64,000 nucleotides of DNA, from NCBI GenBank assembly GCA_030063045.1, contig JAQSEB010000131.1, forward strand, positions 744,001 to 808,000. The letters run 5' to 3'. Both the position numbers and the translations under genes were made by a program. Shown one piece after another: positions 34,301-40,478 of the stretch (positions are counted from its first letter, which is position 1; every line of letters begins with the position of its first letter). The DNA comes from Pratylenchus scribneri (lineage: Eukaryota > Nematoda > Chromadorea > Rhabditida > Pratylenchidae). The notes below the pieces were generated by a model. That model was given only the letters and a program-made list of their open reading frames with translations. It ran no database searches and had not been told where the DNA came from.

Positions 34301-35115
34301 GCTAACCCCAAATGAACACAACACTTTTGGGGAGCGAAAGTGGTAAATAAACAAGGCGAGCAAAGCGAGTTTTACTATATAATAAAAATGGGCGAGCGGA
34401 GCGAGCCTTGCGGAAAAGGTTTAAGGGATGAGAAAAGCAGGCCAAAAAATGGGAATTAGATTAAAACTACAAATATTTTAACGTGAAATATCAAAATTTT
34501 TTCCGAATTCTACAAATCAACTAGGGGTCCTTAAAGCGCCCCGCGCTTTCAAAAATAATTTATTACATTTCGCCCAGTCTAACCGCTAAAGCAGTCCCGA
34601 AGGGACTGGTTTTTGAAAATAATAAATTTTGTCTTTCTCTTTATCGACCAATAATTCATAGATTATTTCAGGTTTGGTGGCACTACCATTGGATTTTGTC
34701 CCAAAGATTTTCCAATGGAATCAAATTCGCTAAAAATTGTTCTTGGAAAGCCAAAAACTGATACCATTGGACTTGGGGACAAAAACGAATTGTACATTGA
34801 TGGATCCCCTACTTGTTTTGACGAAATAGGATACGGATTCCACGAAGATGACATTATTGGGCTCGGAATAGTCCATCGCCCAAATGGCAAAATGGAATGC
34901 TTTGCCACTTGGGATGGCATATTGATGGGTAAAATAAATTTAAATTAATGAAATAAATAAATAATATAAATTCAGGGAAGGCCGAAGTACCAGCAAAGAT
35001 TGCCAATCTCCAATTATTCCCAGTCGTCGATTTGTGGGATGAAAGGGATTCAATTCGCGCCAATTTTGGGAAGGAAAAATGGAAATTCAAAAATTTCCAA
35101 AGCGTTCTTCAATAG
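19364..35115 (+). CDS. SPRY/B30.2-domain protein, split by a 14.9-kb intron
   Basis: Five exons: 19364-19423, 19477-19576, 19634-19739, 34671-34928 and 34976-35115. The first three encode [20 protein letters not shown] through [14 protein letters not shown], the front half of a SPRY domain (IYYEV is the usual YFEV strand). The donor GTAAGT at 19740 joins the acceptor TTTCAG at 34670 in phase to give RIL followed by [16 protein letters not shown], the next SPRY strand. The last exons ([39 protein letters not shown]) finish a RanBPM-like SPRY fold, stop TAG 35113-35115. The product is about 220 residues and almost entirely the SPRY domain, a protein-protein interaction module. There is no signal peptide, so it does not look like a secreted SPRYSEC effector. 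The alternative, two unrelated fragments, is unlikely because phase, splice signals and domain order all agree. Confidence 0.82.
20593..22220 (+). pseudogene. POLD1: Broken fragment of DNA polymerase delta catalytic subunit (exonuclease part)
   Basis: Exon-like blocks 20593-20705, 20749-20859, 20905-21007, 21062-21329 and probably 22121-22219. The translation matches POLD1 before and within the 3'-5' exonuclease: [17 protein letters not shown], then Exo [11 protein letters not shown], then [13 protein letters not shown], then Exo [18 protein letters not shown]. Splice signals are kept, so it is a genomic copy and not a retrocopy. A one-base deletion near 21207 breaks the frame between IIECA and the following [10 protein letters not shown] segment. 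The block at 22121 ([16 protein letters not shown]) resembles the FLGR...CSNIRDS segment that follows Exo II, then decays and stops. Nothing of the polymerase palm or fingers follows, nor of the N-terminus before. It is a dead fragment within the SPRY intron, possibly carried in by the Helitron. Confidence 0.82.
21342..22080. repeat. GGTTTAA-rich degenerate repeat block inside the POLD1 fragment
   Basis: Many copies of GGTTTAAA and GGTTTAATACCAAAA in direct and inverted order, followed by AACCGGAACAAAACACAAATCTTTCCGG repeats near 21975-22070 (shown here as linked motifs). It separates two POLD1-like blocks and appears to have inserted into, or expanded within, the former intron. Confidence 0.5.
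22470..22755 (+). repeat. Higher-order array of nine hairpin repeats with three alternating outer stems
   Basis: The core GGTGCGCTTGCGCCCGTG starts at 22474, 22505, 22535, 22562, 22593, 22623, 22650 and 22678, with a changed ninth copy near 22708 and a degenerate tenth near 22734. Each core folds on GCGC-TT-GCGC. The bases flanking each core are complementary and come in three types that rotate: GACC/GGTC, GCTC/GAGC, TGTC/GACA. The three-unit block repeats with a period of exactly 88 bases (22474, 22562, 22650). In some copies pairing extends by a base with matched change on both sides (AGACC/GGTCT in the first, TGACC/GGTCA in the fourth). The array is GC-rich in AT-rich surroundings. Confidence 0.85.
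22756..23260. other. GC-richer non-coding segment with a cluster of perfect stems
   Basis: There is no convincing ORF. Stems visible by eye: AAATAGACCC (22913-22922) with GGGTCTATTT (22964-22973); CAGCAATTG (22986-22994) with CAATTGCTG (23073-23081), enclosing TAAAAGG (23028-23034) with CCTTTTA (23042-23048); and GGTGATTT (23087-23094) with AAATCACC (23099-23106). Base composition resembles the Helitron coding and 3' regions more than the host, so this is the best candidate for the Helitron's 5' non-coding end. Confidence 0.55.
23275..24130 (+). repeat. Compound satellite with 48-, 54- and 42-bp units
   Basis: Three blocks grade into each other. About three 48-bp units start TATCAATGAAATTTGGCTTT and contain ATGCCGAATTCTATATAATT (23283-23400). 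About six 54-bp units share that start but have GCCGAATTCTATAATGGTTT (23400-23690). About ten degenerate units of about 42 bp are built on ATGGCTTTATGCTATACATT and AATGGTTTTATACCAACATT (23700-24120). All periods are multiples of three, so several frames stay open, yet the predicted peptides are simple repeats without family match. I read it as a tandem repeat inside the Helitron rather than a gene. Confidence 0.85.
24309..25718 (+). CDS. AT-hook and Ulp1-like cysteine protease, N-terminal part of the Helitron polyprotein
   Basis: 469 codons. The first 235 residues are basic and Ser/Pro-rich with AT-hook cores: RGRPK at 79-83, KKGRP at 144-148, then a double RGRPK at 202-206 and 209-213. The second half is a C48 (Ulp1/SENP) fold: QWLND at 303-307, catalytic His in GHWTLIIYD (H375), Asp in FFDSLG (D391), oxyanion Gln near 446-447 and catalytic Cys in GINCGFFVC (C453). 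The triad is complete. The stop TAA (25716-25718) is the first three bases of an inserted LTR; before that insertion the frame ran on into the Rep ORF. The start is the first ATG after a TTTTTTTCAG that could be a splice or trans-splice acceptor. AT-hooks suggest binding to AT-rich DNA; the protease may process the polyprotein or deconjugate SUMO-like proteins (inference). Confidence 0.88.
   Translation: MPSTIRNQKKRKQNERERRQVGSSSASVSSTPNRPLQDESDRLIAPNQSPSIDLESLAIHTPRPRILSAISDDAPPKKRGRPKNTNSGQFGTNKAQSSNTERLSTPSSDSENQSRTGTPIPNSPLQDKAEERATAKTLPWNLCKKGRPHYAISPEKASTSQIICETPIKENSFSPLPSITFGSEKNSRDTSPISIASSQRSRGRPKQLRGRPKNVTHVDTPMKPSSSSLVSKKVPTGPQIQQQAIPYVWRMPIRFATERNPNAIIWRRADLSLYEQDSTTVNGVLQPPQGRRYIETLWNDPGQWLNDSFIYAYLCYLAKLSPKRVVVVDPLYSDPNNFDRTRDHMQALTVLTSCFNYDPNVQTDIVLMPLFFPGHWTLIIYDRKSGTHFFDSLGQNPGFNSRLDPTYPNFNAQRIPHIQQCIAEIIPGYEPEEVYINVIDPNTYTQQHDGINCGFFVCLYAEHYLNYGT
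25716..26275 (-). repeat. Downstream (3') LTR of the gag-only element
   Basis: Matches 28403-28963 almost base for base. It also encodes the last roughly 42 codons of the gag ORF (26149-26275), an unusual overlap of coding sequence with the LTR. Confidence 0.88.
26149..28293 (-). CDS. Gag-like protein of the LTR element (714 aa)
   Basis: The only long ORF of the element; start ATG 28291-28293 is the first after the upstream LTR. It is very rich in Glu, Lys and Asn. The N-terminus has a proline stretch (DPPPLPRPK) followed by predicted helices ([27 protein letters not shown]), which is capsid-like. The middle is acidic. A basic, Gln/Asn-rich part (roughly residues 415-560; for example [13 protein letters not shown] and [15 protein letters not shown]) could bind RNA, but I see no CCHC knuckle, aspartic-protease DTG/DSG, or YxDD polymerase motif. 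The C-terminus is encoded inside the LTR. I do not recognise a named family; gag is inferred from position and overall make-up. Confidence 0.65.
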   Translation of the reverse strand: MEDNDPPPLPRPKSSYECEIRKYWKLLELIIEENVPEMLGDRATTNSLKRLYYRVKNKFEEFDSLLGKIAKEIGKAHEFFPTLTAAYKVQIENSFRTFFREFNLGEKVQMAKLAQNRWKLLLLYLADRLNIDIGSSYSDTADMTRNMRITFWANSIERENDFGSVEYLSEFENENEENREIFEKEIENCQKEKNEIEFVELLKNIKDELKESITFDQNILAMLEENPVKISHKIEGHSKASPDLFKMDSLVENYEERILKFEIVLDALGDINNAEINENLNLLESCLFNLDSGMKICNYYLGFDEDFAIENSRDDLILSEQGNFQLLDLGNTMKKNDKVVQKENQQFQHVKFSPEPEPAEEISNLGNKILSEGAIKKIENRFRICGFPLGGNSKDKAVLKNNIGFEQTNKGQKETKMISENMSNTHSYKGRQKQGKQSGKNNYKIEINQPKTQNYDKQRRQNNNNYPQKFACNKANYRPPIRYYNCQFIDKNKHEFGPNRENQNNKFRQIHNEFRKRKKFENVNKLSREFRSRPRVKNLNHVGNVKKELIIRRVSISQKSHLALDKKNLENLGKNIVENGELGIDEKKEKFEFELGNINANLEAGIVHTKPNPKIKNRNTSIMNNLTDTEICEIMKTALIIGLCILNMYQWNNRLMKKRKIREENIKTFSRGSVAEWQKVRLVKDCAVPKMEMIEDGELSEMLIERNKKGENEE
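26276..26290 (-). promoter_or_regulatory. Polypurine tract of the LTR element
   Basis: On the minus strand CAAGGGGGAG is followed at once by the LTR start TGTTGCGG. Position and composition match a plus-strand primer for reverse transcription. Confidence 0.7.
28385..28402 (-). promoter_or_regulatory. Primer-binding-like site of the LTR element
   Basis: On the minus strand the sequence right after the LTR end TTTCTTTA is AGTGGCGACCCTTGCAACC. TGGCGACC at this position is a common LTR-element primer-binding start (complement of a tRNA 3' end). Which tRNA is not determined. Confidence 0.6.
28403..28963 (-). repeat. Upstream (5') LTR of the gag-only element
   Basis: The mate of 25716-26275. Its right edge (minus-strand start TGTTGCGG) abuts the second copy of GCACA. 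Sixteen of its bases on the plus strand supply the apparent ATG and first codons of the downstream Rep ORF. Confidence 0.88.
28948..31788 (+). CDS. Helitron Rep part (HUH endonuclease with two tyrosines)
   Basis: 946 codons as an ORF, but the first five codons and part of the sixth (28948-28963) come from the inserted LTR; true Helitron sequence begins at 28964. A Cys/His-rich segment lies near residues 127-175 ([24 protein letters not shown]), possibly a zinc finger. An acidic linker follows (about 435-475). Then comes the Helitron-like N-terminal domain ([15 protein letters not shown]), the HUH motif in [13 protein letters not shown] (H672, H674) and the catalytic pair Y819 and Y823 in AYLTKYPLK, spaced as in active Helitron Reps. 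[16 protein letters not shown] and [17 protein letters not shown] close the Rep part. The frame ends at TAA 31786-31788 and resumes at the very next codon with the helicase. No key catalytic residue is lost. Confidence 0.9.
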   Translation: MPFRNSTFLNRNLNINDERHRILWHINELYGRDDVPYYYPYNVQPTGPVRTLTFEQELEKAVEIVPEVNNIPEPMEIENNEIRVEDPDATANLRKSARIHQKQVKKADEAKKQADAESKKAVPYTKKGCKKHAGIGCFSWKSGHYPEYYNSGIPGDRICEHCANKLYKNQTYCWSCTDGRVELPSFKEYPDPYDKLVMGTHPDSKSFIGHQAKFNSLFAFASLSAGGAEAPEGGPMPVLLNGEFQRKIGSLYAGNDQIPSFDQLYILDSQTANDCRRNNEILEKMPKKCPKLFETLDQLIREHHPMAHILQNAHEFYQEMEQNNPDELKNFNIILVNTRDAPANVQDPRLHPRQINLPTRDESTVFAIWSSSDNDPIPINGIWITKKGGLTELWPNHPMTDSLLYPLLFISGDLGYRKDIPYKKPAAKKRKIQLKKIASEDDDAESDISMSDDKSETSSISESDTDSIDLYGDEGSKRKFLSMRAFIRYILGIRSPINDKYHHIWSAGGGLSQRFLLDYAARIDDQVFQFLRTPEMDLRKELPKEMLEFLARQAGLASSDALGKVVLFRSYMPGFRPYFKEKYTDGCTIINQIRKPGRAMFLLTFTSNPRWIEIKPQMYKNGQALIDRPDVLVNLYIDKTQDIYRKINESNAFGKQLGYVESMEFQKRGGPHFHRIIVTQIEAIPAIIDDYIWAFIPKLPHPDDKSDQANFLRRVRELVIQYQLHDCRDDFCGPIKNGKCTKGFPHDFSKETFLFEDRPAKHKRPAPEDGGEIVMVQKGGVKQIYDNRHVVPYSPFILSNYETHHNLAYCYGESTNMAYLTKYPLKSADQSCVKLENGEVNIDEPARFARMYYRSPCEAFCRIISAPYVRMSHVVIRLTIHLPDNQPIYFKGRETEEALERVEAGELPKTMLTEYWAQWASGESVQRIDGSWTWADDPEIKNMRYD
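31789..33861 (+). CDS. Helitron PIF1-like helicase part
   Basis: 690 codons in the same frame as Rep, directly after one stop codon. [17 protein letters not shown] is the linker that normally joins Rep to helicase in Helitron proteins, so this is not an independent gene. SF1B motifs: Walker A GDGGTGKT (about residues 248-255), motif Ia ACAYTGCAA, Walker [10 protein letters not shown], motif [20 protein letters not shown], and the C-terminal motifs [14 protein letters not shown] and LYSAMSRVT. The stop is TAG after GLDFLNE. It unwinds DNA during rolling-circle transposition. Start as an independent ATG is possible but probably fortuitous. Confidence 0.9.
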   Translation: MPEKYSYDKNSKVWKKRIVAKKANKNKKPIIGRIYRPQPKNQELFALYVLMRHFPGDPDALKDVDGYMCESFVEAARLHGLLMDDTVWERTLNEASQQGVIGAQFRDLFVQILVFGNPSNALALWEKFIEFMFSHARILGVPKNHPERLRRIDHALAVIEAQLADYGLTMENFQLPLPNVSFTRDVDKAINRYFFGSDLFDDEDDVGQNKPQSSFKLNADQEEAFKQVQKAIKASPFDDKIPRTYFVYGDGGTGKTVLFNHFVSKFREMKKKVIACAYTGCAATLLFGGTTVHSVFRFSLDIEEDYTPSISVQSFHGQRIRVADMILIDEVSMLPKHMFEAIDRVCKQLAIKQLKHLPFGGKVVVISGDFKQNLPVVPHSIMEAQVSACIQYSTLWPLFRKNLLRLTINMRQGPGEREFTRKLNQFGSDPNAELVEIPKENVAYTSDQLLNFVSDNGQALHNPQQLLKRLMLAPHNVTVDGINSRILGMLKTTEKIYLSTDESLIERPFDINAADDEEEALNKFNPSGLPLHELKLKEGAIIVLLKNLAVARGLVNGTRMVIKSLHDNIIMAEVITGTNAGTGKQVCLNRCWCDYEENGRIDGIKFRRFQFPVHLAFAMTIMKEQGQSVNQMGLDLSQDVFAHGNLYSAMSRVTRETGYRIYAPNAPTNPKTGSIYVKNIVAEGLDFLNE
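34533..34549 (+). terminator. Subterminal hairpin 1 of the Helitron
   Basis: AAAGCGC, loop CCC, GCGCTTT: a perfect 7-bp stem. Hairpins close to the 3' end act as transposition terminators in Helitrons (family knowledge); assignment here is by position. Confidence 0.55.
34592..34608 (+). terminator. Subterminal hairpin 2 of the Helitron, followed by a T-run
   Basis: CAGTCCC, loop GAA, GGGACTG: a perfect 7-bp stem followed by GTTTTTG. It is the last GC-rich structure before host sequence and the best candidate for the 3' terminus. Confidence 0.55.
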
Positions 35116-35173
35116 AATTTGGAAGATGATGGTCAGTAATTCTAAAAGTGAGAATTACAATCAAACACATTTC

Positions 35174-35275
35174 GATGATTTTAAATTGAATTTATTCCAT
35201 TTAATTTGATGATTTTAAATTGAATTTATTCCATTTAATTTGATGATTTTAAATTGAATTTATTCCATTTAATTT
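35174..35275 (+). repeat. 34-bp tandem repeat, three copies
   Basis: Units start at 35174, 35208 and 35242 with GATGATTTTAAATTGAATTT and are practically identical. The array lies 60 bases after the SPRY stop codon, probably in its 3' UTR. Confidence 0.9.
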
Positions 35276-35805
35276 TCGACAATTAATTTCACTTAAATTC
35301 AATTCTTCATTTATTCATTTCATTTTATATCAGTATGATTAATTTATTCAATTTGTTTTTCTCATATGTCATATTATCAAACATTTCAACAATCAAATTT
35401 AATTCACATAAATTTTTTTAGTTTCTGAATTTATTCAAAATAATTTTCAAAATGTTTTTATTTAATTTATTTTCTCGATATTGGCGAATTTATTTCTCAT
35501 TCATATAATTAAATTTCAGCTATTTGAATAAATTTTGAAAAATTAAATAGCATTTTTTTCCGAATATAATTATGATTATTAAAAATTTTTTGAAGAGAAT
35601 TTAGACACATTAACAATGTAAATGCTTGGATATTCGTTTTTCTTGCCCAATGATTTTGGCCTTAAAATTGTTGTTTATCGGAGACCACAATTCTTAGCTC
35701 CTCGTGGATTGCTTGTTTTTATTTTTTTGAGATAAAATTTTACGGAAAAAATATATTTTTTTACCCACATCTTCTACTTTTCCGCGTGATGGTTTAGGAA
35801 TGACC

Positions 35806-36216
35806 GGGGTCATCTCCACAAAAGACAAATGGCTCTGCAAATATGGGCATGTCCACAAATTTTGCAAATATAAGTTTTTGACTTCTACTAAATCAGAAAT
35901 AGGTTTTAGACCCTACAAACCTTATACCATTTATAGATCTCATCGAGACCATCGATTGGTATATAAAATATTCCAAAAGATGAAGTGTTAAACCGTTTAA
36001 ACCATTTTTTATGTTTTTGGTTTATAACTCTTTAATTTTGGACCAAAATCAAACAAATTATATATCATTTGATGCGTCTCGATGAGATCTACAAAATGGT
36101 ATAAGGTTTGTTGGTTCTAAAACCGGCTTCTGATTTATTAGAAGTCAAAAACTTATATTTGCAGAATTTTGTGGACATGCCCATATTTGCAGAATTGTGG
36201 AGATGACCTAGCACCC
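35806..36216. repeat. Foldback element, TTAAACCGTTTAAACCA family, copy 2
   Basis: The left arm GGTCATCTCCACAAAAGACA, GCAAATATGGGCATGTCCAC and AGTTTTTGACTTCTACTAAA is mirrored on the right; the two arms span about 170 bases each. The centre has TTAAACCGTTTAAACCAT and GGTTTATAACTCTTTAATTT. Confidence 0.85.
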
Positions 36217-36550
36217 TTTTTTTCAAATTTTTCTGGCAATTTTCAACCATTAATCTATTACTTAAAATCTTTTACAATTAAATTTTTTAAATAAATAATC
36301 AATAAACCATCTTAGCATTTAAATTTTTACCAAATACCAACTAAATTCTATTCAATATTTAACTAGATCATTATTTTATTATTTATTTCCATTTAACCAT
36401 AATGATTCATTTGATTTATTTTCGTAATTCCATTTTTAATTTTTTACCCCTTTCCTGAAAATTTAAAAGTCCAAAAATTTGGAGGTCACATTAGCTTTTA
36501 AATTGTAAAAAATTTGATTTGGCCAGTGTTAATGGGTGAATATGCGCAAT

Positions 36551-36820
36551 TTTTATATGAATTTTACCTTTTATATGAATTTTACCTTTTATATGAATTT
36601 TACCTTTTATATGAATTTTACCTTTTATATGAATTTTACCTTTTATATGAATTTTACCTTTTATATGAATTTTACCTTTTATATGAATTTTACCTTTTAT
36701 ATGAATTTTACCTTTTATATGAATTTTACCTTTTATATGAATTTTACCTTTTATATGAATTTTACCTTTTATATGAATTTTACCTTTTATATGAATTTTA
36801 CCTTTTATATGAATTTTACC
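36551..36820 (+). repeat. Perfect 18-bp tandem repeat, 15 copies
   Basis: TTTTATATGAATTTTACC is repeated exactly fifteen times (270 bases) without a visible mismatch. The unit is a multiple of three, so long repetitive frames stay open (LYEFYL), but nothing marks them as genes. Uniformity implies very recent expansion. Confidence 0.95.
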
Positions 36821-37738
36821 AAACGGTCCAGTAAAGACTAAAGAGCCAATTATTCTGAAAAATTGTCTACAATTTTGTGTACAAAACTTGGCTGAACATT
36901 TTATTTCATAATAATTTTTGTTTTCAATTTCCTTTTATTTTCTCCACCCATCAATGAATGTGATCTTCATTTTCAAACTCATTTAACGTAGGGCATATGC
37001 AGATTTCCCCTTCCTTTTTGCTACTTCTATTTTTTCTCCGTTCCATCCATTGCCATTCCATATTCACCCATCCACCCATTCATTTTTAGCTTCTAATCTA
37101 ATAAACTTAGGTGAAATGAATTGGAATCGATCCAATGAGAATGAATGACTTTCGGTCCTAATTCTATGAATCGAAAGAAATGCTTTGGACAAAATCTTCT
37201 TTCCCTATATACGCAGACAAATTGACCATCCAATCCATTCATTTTTATATTCTGCGATTTTACGAAAAAAGAATGATCAAAAATATAATTAACCTTATCC
37301 TTCCATACTAAAAAGCATATCCATGGATTATTTATTTTTTTTTTATCCATGAATTCCAATCATTCGAATAGTAAGAATTCCTCTCTATTTATTCCTTATT
37401 GATATTATTATTTAATTGTAAATTCATATTTTTAACATTTTTATGATTTGCGATTATCCTTACAGCAAAAGTAAAAGGTTAAAATTTTCAAACTTTGAAA
37501 ATATTATTTTCAATAAAATAATAAACCACTGTAAAAATTTTCAGTTTGAAATAATTTGTTCCTTTCATTTTTTAAGGTTCGCTCTAAAACCTTTTAATTC
37601 ATAATTATGTTTTCTGAATTTATTGAAATCTAAGCAAGACGATGCAAAAAATGAAATAAAATTAACAGCTCAATTTTCTATTTTTACCGCGGCATCCCAA
37701 CGCTCGTAATCATACGAAAAGTCCTGAATAGACAAAAG

Positions 37739-37890
37739 GCAGTGCAAATGTGGTCATGTCCTGAAATAGTGCAAATGTGGGCGTTTTCGACTTCTAATTA
37801 ATCAGGAATCGGTTTTAGACCTTACAAACCTTATAACATTTTCTAAATCCCATCGAGACGCATCGATTGGTATATAATTTGTTAAATTTT
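37739..37890. repeat. Half copy of the TTAAACCG foldback family
   Basis: GTGCAAATGTGGTCATGTCC, GACTTCTAATTAATCAGGAA, GACCTTACAAACCTTATAAC and GAGACGCATCGATTGGTATA match the left arm of the elements at 35806 and 40479. The right arm is missing. Confidence 0.65.
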
Positions 37891-39089
37891 CAATGATTTT
37901 GGACAGAATTCAAATAATTCGAACAAATCAAAATAAAATTCTGCTCTCATCTGAAAAAATTCTATTTTTTATATGATTTTTAGCCAAAAATTTCTCTTCC
38001 GGGCCATTTTTGGCAAAAATTTTTCTATTTTTCCTCAACATTCTCTATTCACATTTTTTATATATTTGTTTTGGCCCCAATTGAAATTGCCAATGATCTA
38101 TTAATCAGCCCCTTTTTTCTAATCCATTTTTGGAATGTAAAACACTGCATTTTCTTTAAGGGTAAAATAAACTCAAATAATGGAAAAAAAGATTCGGAAA
38201 AAATGAATCTATTTGACTTCATTCCCTGCCTTCTTTAAAAAGGGCAATAAATTATTACCTAATTTGGCAACTTTAAATAAGCCGAGGAAAAATCCTTTTG
38301 GCTTTTTCTCAATCTTCATTGGAAAAAGGCAATAAATTATTTGCTCAGTGAAAGGGGAAAATTAACTTTTAATTATCAGCCAGACGCCAACTAATCCAAT
38401 CTTTCTTCCATTTTATGGCCTCCTTCCTCCCCTTTTTGCCAATTGAACATCGACGGCAGGGAAAACAAAAGTTTTAAAGACGGAACAAACAACAAATTTT
38501 GCGAGAAAAACTTGGATGGATTTGGATGCTTTCCCTCCCCAATTCTTGGCCATCCCTCCATATTCTTTGGCCAATTCCGCCCTTCCCATCTTGACCCATT
38601 CCTCCCAGAGGGCCCTCCATCCACTTCCATCCACTTTTCTCCTCCATCCAAAACGATTCTTTTGGGTCTCCTCTATTCGGCCCCCTTTCACTAAGATGGG
38701 CGAAAAAATCGATCATTTTTCTTCTTTTTCTCCTCCTACAAGACTATTCGAAAGCCCCGCCGAAAGCCAATGGCCACAAGTCCTCTCCTCCCAATCTTTC
38801 CCTCAATTCCCATCCATTTGGCCCTTTTCTCACTGCTACTGCCCAATTCCTTCTCCTTCCCCTAAGGCGGCCTTCTCTCCACCAACTTTTCTCGGCTCCC
38901 CTCCATTTGCCCACCACCCAAATCCCAATTCCCGAAGAGATTGATCCCTTTCAATGCTCCCTTCCAAATCCACTTTCATTTCTTCGTCCATTCCCCACTT
39001 CCTTTTCTTCAACCAATTTTCTCGTATTACGCCGATTGCGGACCGCACCATTGCGGACGAAATGGCTTGGTGAAGCTGAACGGTAAAAT

Positions 39090-39322
39090 GTGTGTAGAAT
39101 TGTTTATGGCATTTTATTAGGGCATAAAATTAGCTACAAAATGACATCAAAAGCTTTGATCAATATTGAGTGCTCATCGAGTTATGGCCAAAAAACAGCT
39201 AGAAACAAAATTTGAATTAAACCAACGGTTTTTTGGCCATAACTCGGTGAATACCCAATATTGATCGAAAACTTTGATGTCATTATATTGCTAATTTTCT
39301 AATAAAATGGCACCAAACCGAT
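39090..39322. repeat. Palindromic element, GGCATTTTATTAG family
   Basis: The arm GGCATTTTATTAGGGCATAA...TGATCAATATTGAGTGCTCA...GTTATGGCCAAAAAAC is mirrored by GTTTTTTGGCCATAACTCGG...CCAATATTGATCGAAA...TAATAAAATGGCACC. A diverged relative of one arm may lie near 10376-10440 (GCATTTTATTGGGCATAAAT). Confidence 0.75.
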
Positions 39323-39604
39323 TCATCCGCAAGTGGCGGCGGGTCCACAAAAGGCGGCTAGCCAATTTTCCTTTTCCCTCATCAATCCAATCCATCCGAG
39401 TTAGTTCCCCCCATTTAGCCCCAAACCAATCCCCCTTGTTCCCTACGCATCCCCTCCCTTTTAAGCGTTAAACTACCCCAATATATTCCCCCTAGTTATT
39501 TTCCATCATTTATTATTTTTTCCACAACCTTTTACCATTCCATCGCTTTCTTTCCCCGCCACATTTTCCCATTCCTCCGCCCGAATGACCCTACCCCTCC
39601 CCCT

Positions 39605-39623
39605 CCCCCCCCCCCCCCCCCCC
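39605..39623. repeat. Poly-C run (19 bases)
   Basis: A homopolymer within a pyrimidine-rich stretch; its exact length may be unreliable. Confidence 0.9.
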
Positions 39624-40128
39624 GATATATTTATGTTTTAATCAATAAATATGGGCGGACTTTGAGCTTTTGGATGGGATATTTGGAGGGACAGTGTCAC
39701 AACAAACACTCTCAAACCTTAACCCAATATATATTGGGTGAGATGCCCAGAAGGAATTTAGCGATGCCCTCTTCGTCCCCTCCTCTGCTGGGCGAACGCT
39801 ACTCGCTACTCCAATTTCCCTTCCTTTCTTTCCTTTTCTTTATTTTATTGGAAGCAACTGCTGCACAACCCACATTGTGAAGGACGCTTTTTCCCATTAC
39901 TGCTGACCGGCGGCAAAATGACTCACTCCCTTTCTTTCAAGGCAAATGTGGCTAGTTTTGGGCATTCCGGCCTACCGCCTACCTCTTACAGGTGGACAGT
40001 GGACACCAAGATCGACCTCCTCATTTCAATTTCTTCGTCATTCAAGCCCAATTGATGAGGGCAGTTTTTTGTCAATTAAAATTGTTACTTTTCTCGTTCA
40101 TAAATAAGTTTTTTAGCACAACTTTTTT

Positions 40129-40350
40129 GTGCTTGATCCTAGATCCCCAAACCTTTTACCCATTTTATAGAGCTCATTAGTTTATCGGTGTTTGGCCACA
40201 AAAGGTATTAAACCGTCTAAACCATATTTTGGTTTGTAACGCTTAGTTTTTAACCAAACCCTATAAACTTTAAATCAATAGACGCGTCTCAATGAGCTCT
40301 ATGGAATAGGTATTATAAGGTCTATGTCTATGGGTCTAGGACCAAGCACT
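40129..40350. repeat. Foldback element, TTAAACCG family, copy 3 (short)
   Basis: Arms TGTGCTTGATCCTAGATCCC and TGGGTCTAGGACCAAGCACT, with inner pairing ATAGAGCTCATT/AATGAGCTCTAT. The centre GGTATTAAACCGTCTAAACC aligns with the other family members. Confidence 0.7.
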
Positions 40351-40478
40351 AATAAGTTATTAGTTATGAACAAAAATTACTTATTTTATGGACAAAAAGT
40401 ACTTATTTTATGGACAAGAAATACTTTTCTCCAAAATGATTCTGATTCCGTCCATATTTCTTCACTGTTCATCCACGC

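Larger units (their letters stand above)
22741..34620 (+). mobile_element. Helitron-like rolling-circle transposon, interrupted
   Basis: Identified by Rep and helicase (28964-33861) with an upstream Ulp1-type protease frame (24309-25715). Helitrons move by rolling-circle replication using an HUH nuclease with two tyrosines and a PIF1-family helicase. The outer limits are uncertain. On the left the composition changes just after the hairpin array. On the right, hairpins at 34533-34549 and 34592-34608 lie close to where AT-rich host sequence resumes, and the second is followed by a T-run, as at Helitron2/Helentron-like 3' ends. I could not find an unambiguous TC start or CTRR end. Confidence 0.75.
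33862..34620 (+). other. 3' non-coding region of the Helitron
   Basis: About 760 bases, richer in G+C than the host, no convincing ORF. It includes a pair of related motifs GGCGAGCAAAGCGAG (34353) and GGCGAGCGGAGCGAGCC (34391), and ends in two strong hairpins. Host-like AT-rich sequence resumes after about 34615 and leads to the SPRY acceptor at 34670. Confidence 0.6.
19740..34670 (+). other. Giant intron of the SPRY gene packed with mobile DNA
   Basis: It is bounded by a consensus donor (TTTT/GTAAGT) and acceptor (TTATTTCAG/GTTTGG). Contents in order: AAACCGGTTT-rich foldback debris (19790-20420), the POLD1 fragment (20593-22220), hairpin array, structured segment, satellite, Helitron and LTR element. 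The gene's other introns are 47-57 bases, so this one has clearly grown by insertion. Confidence 0.8.

Noticed and set aside
36514..36841. Open frames of about 100 codons with repeated LYEFYL or FYMNFT
   Set aside because: They only translate the 18-bp tandem repeat; several frames are open at once and there is no signal for a gene.
38516..38944. Pro/Ser-rich 142-codon open frame in the pyrimidine-rich island
   Set aside because: Composition alone keeps this and the opposite strand open; no recognisable family and no exon structure.
39662..39880. Small frame with a hydrophobic, signal-like stretch (LLQFPFLSFLFFILL)
   Set aside because: It begins without ATG and the hydrophobic run comes from a T/C-rich tract. 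Too weak to call a gene.
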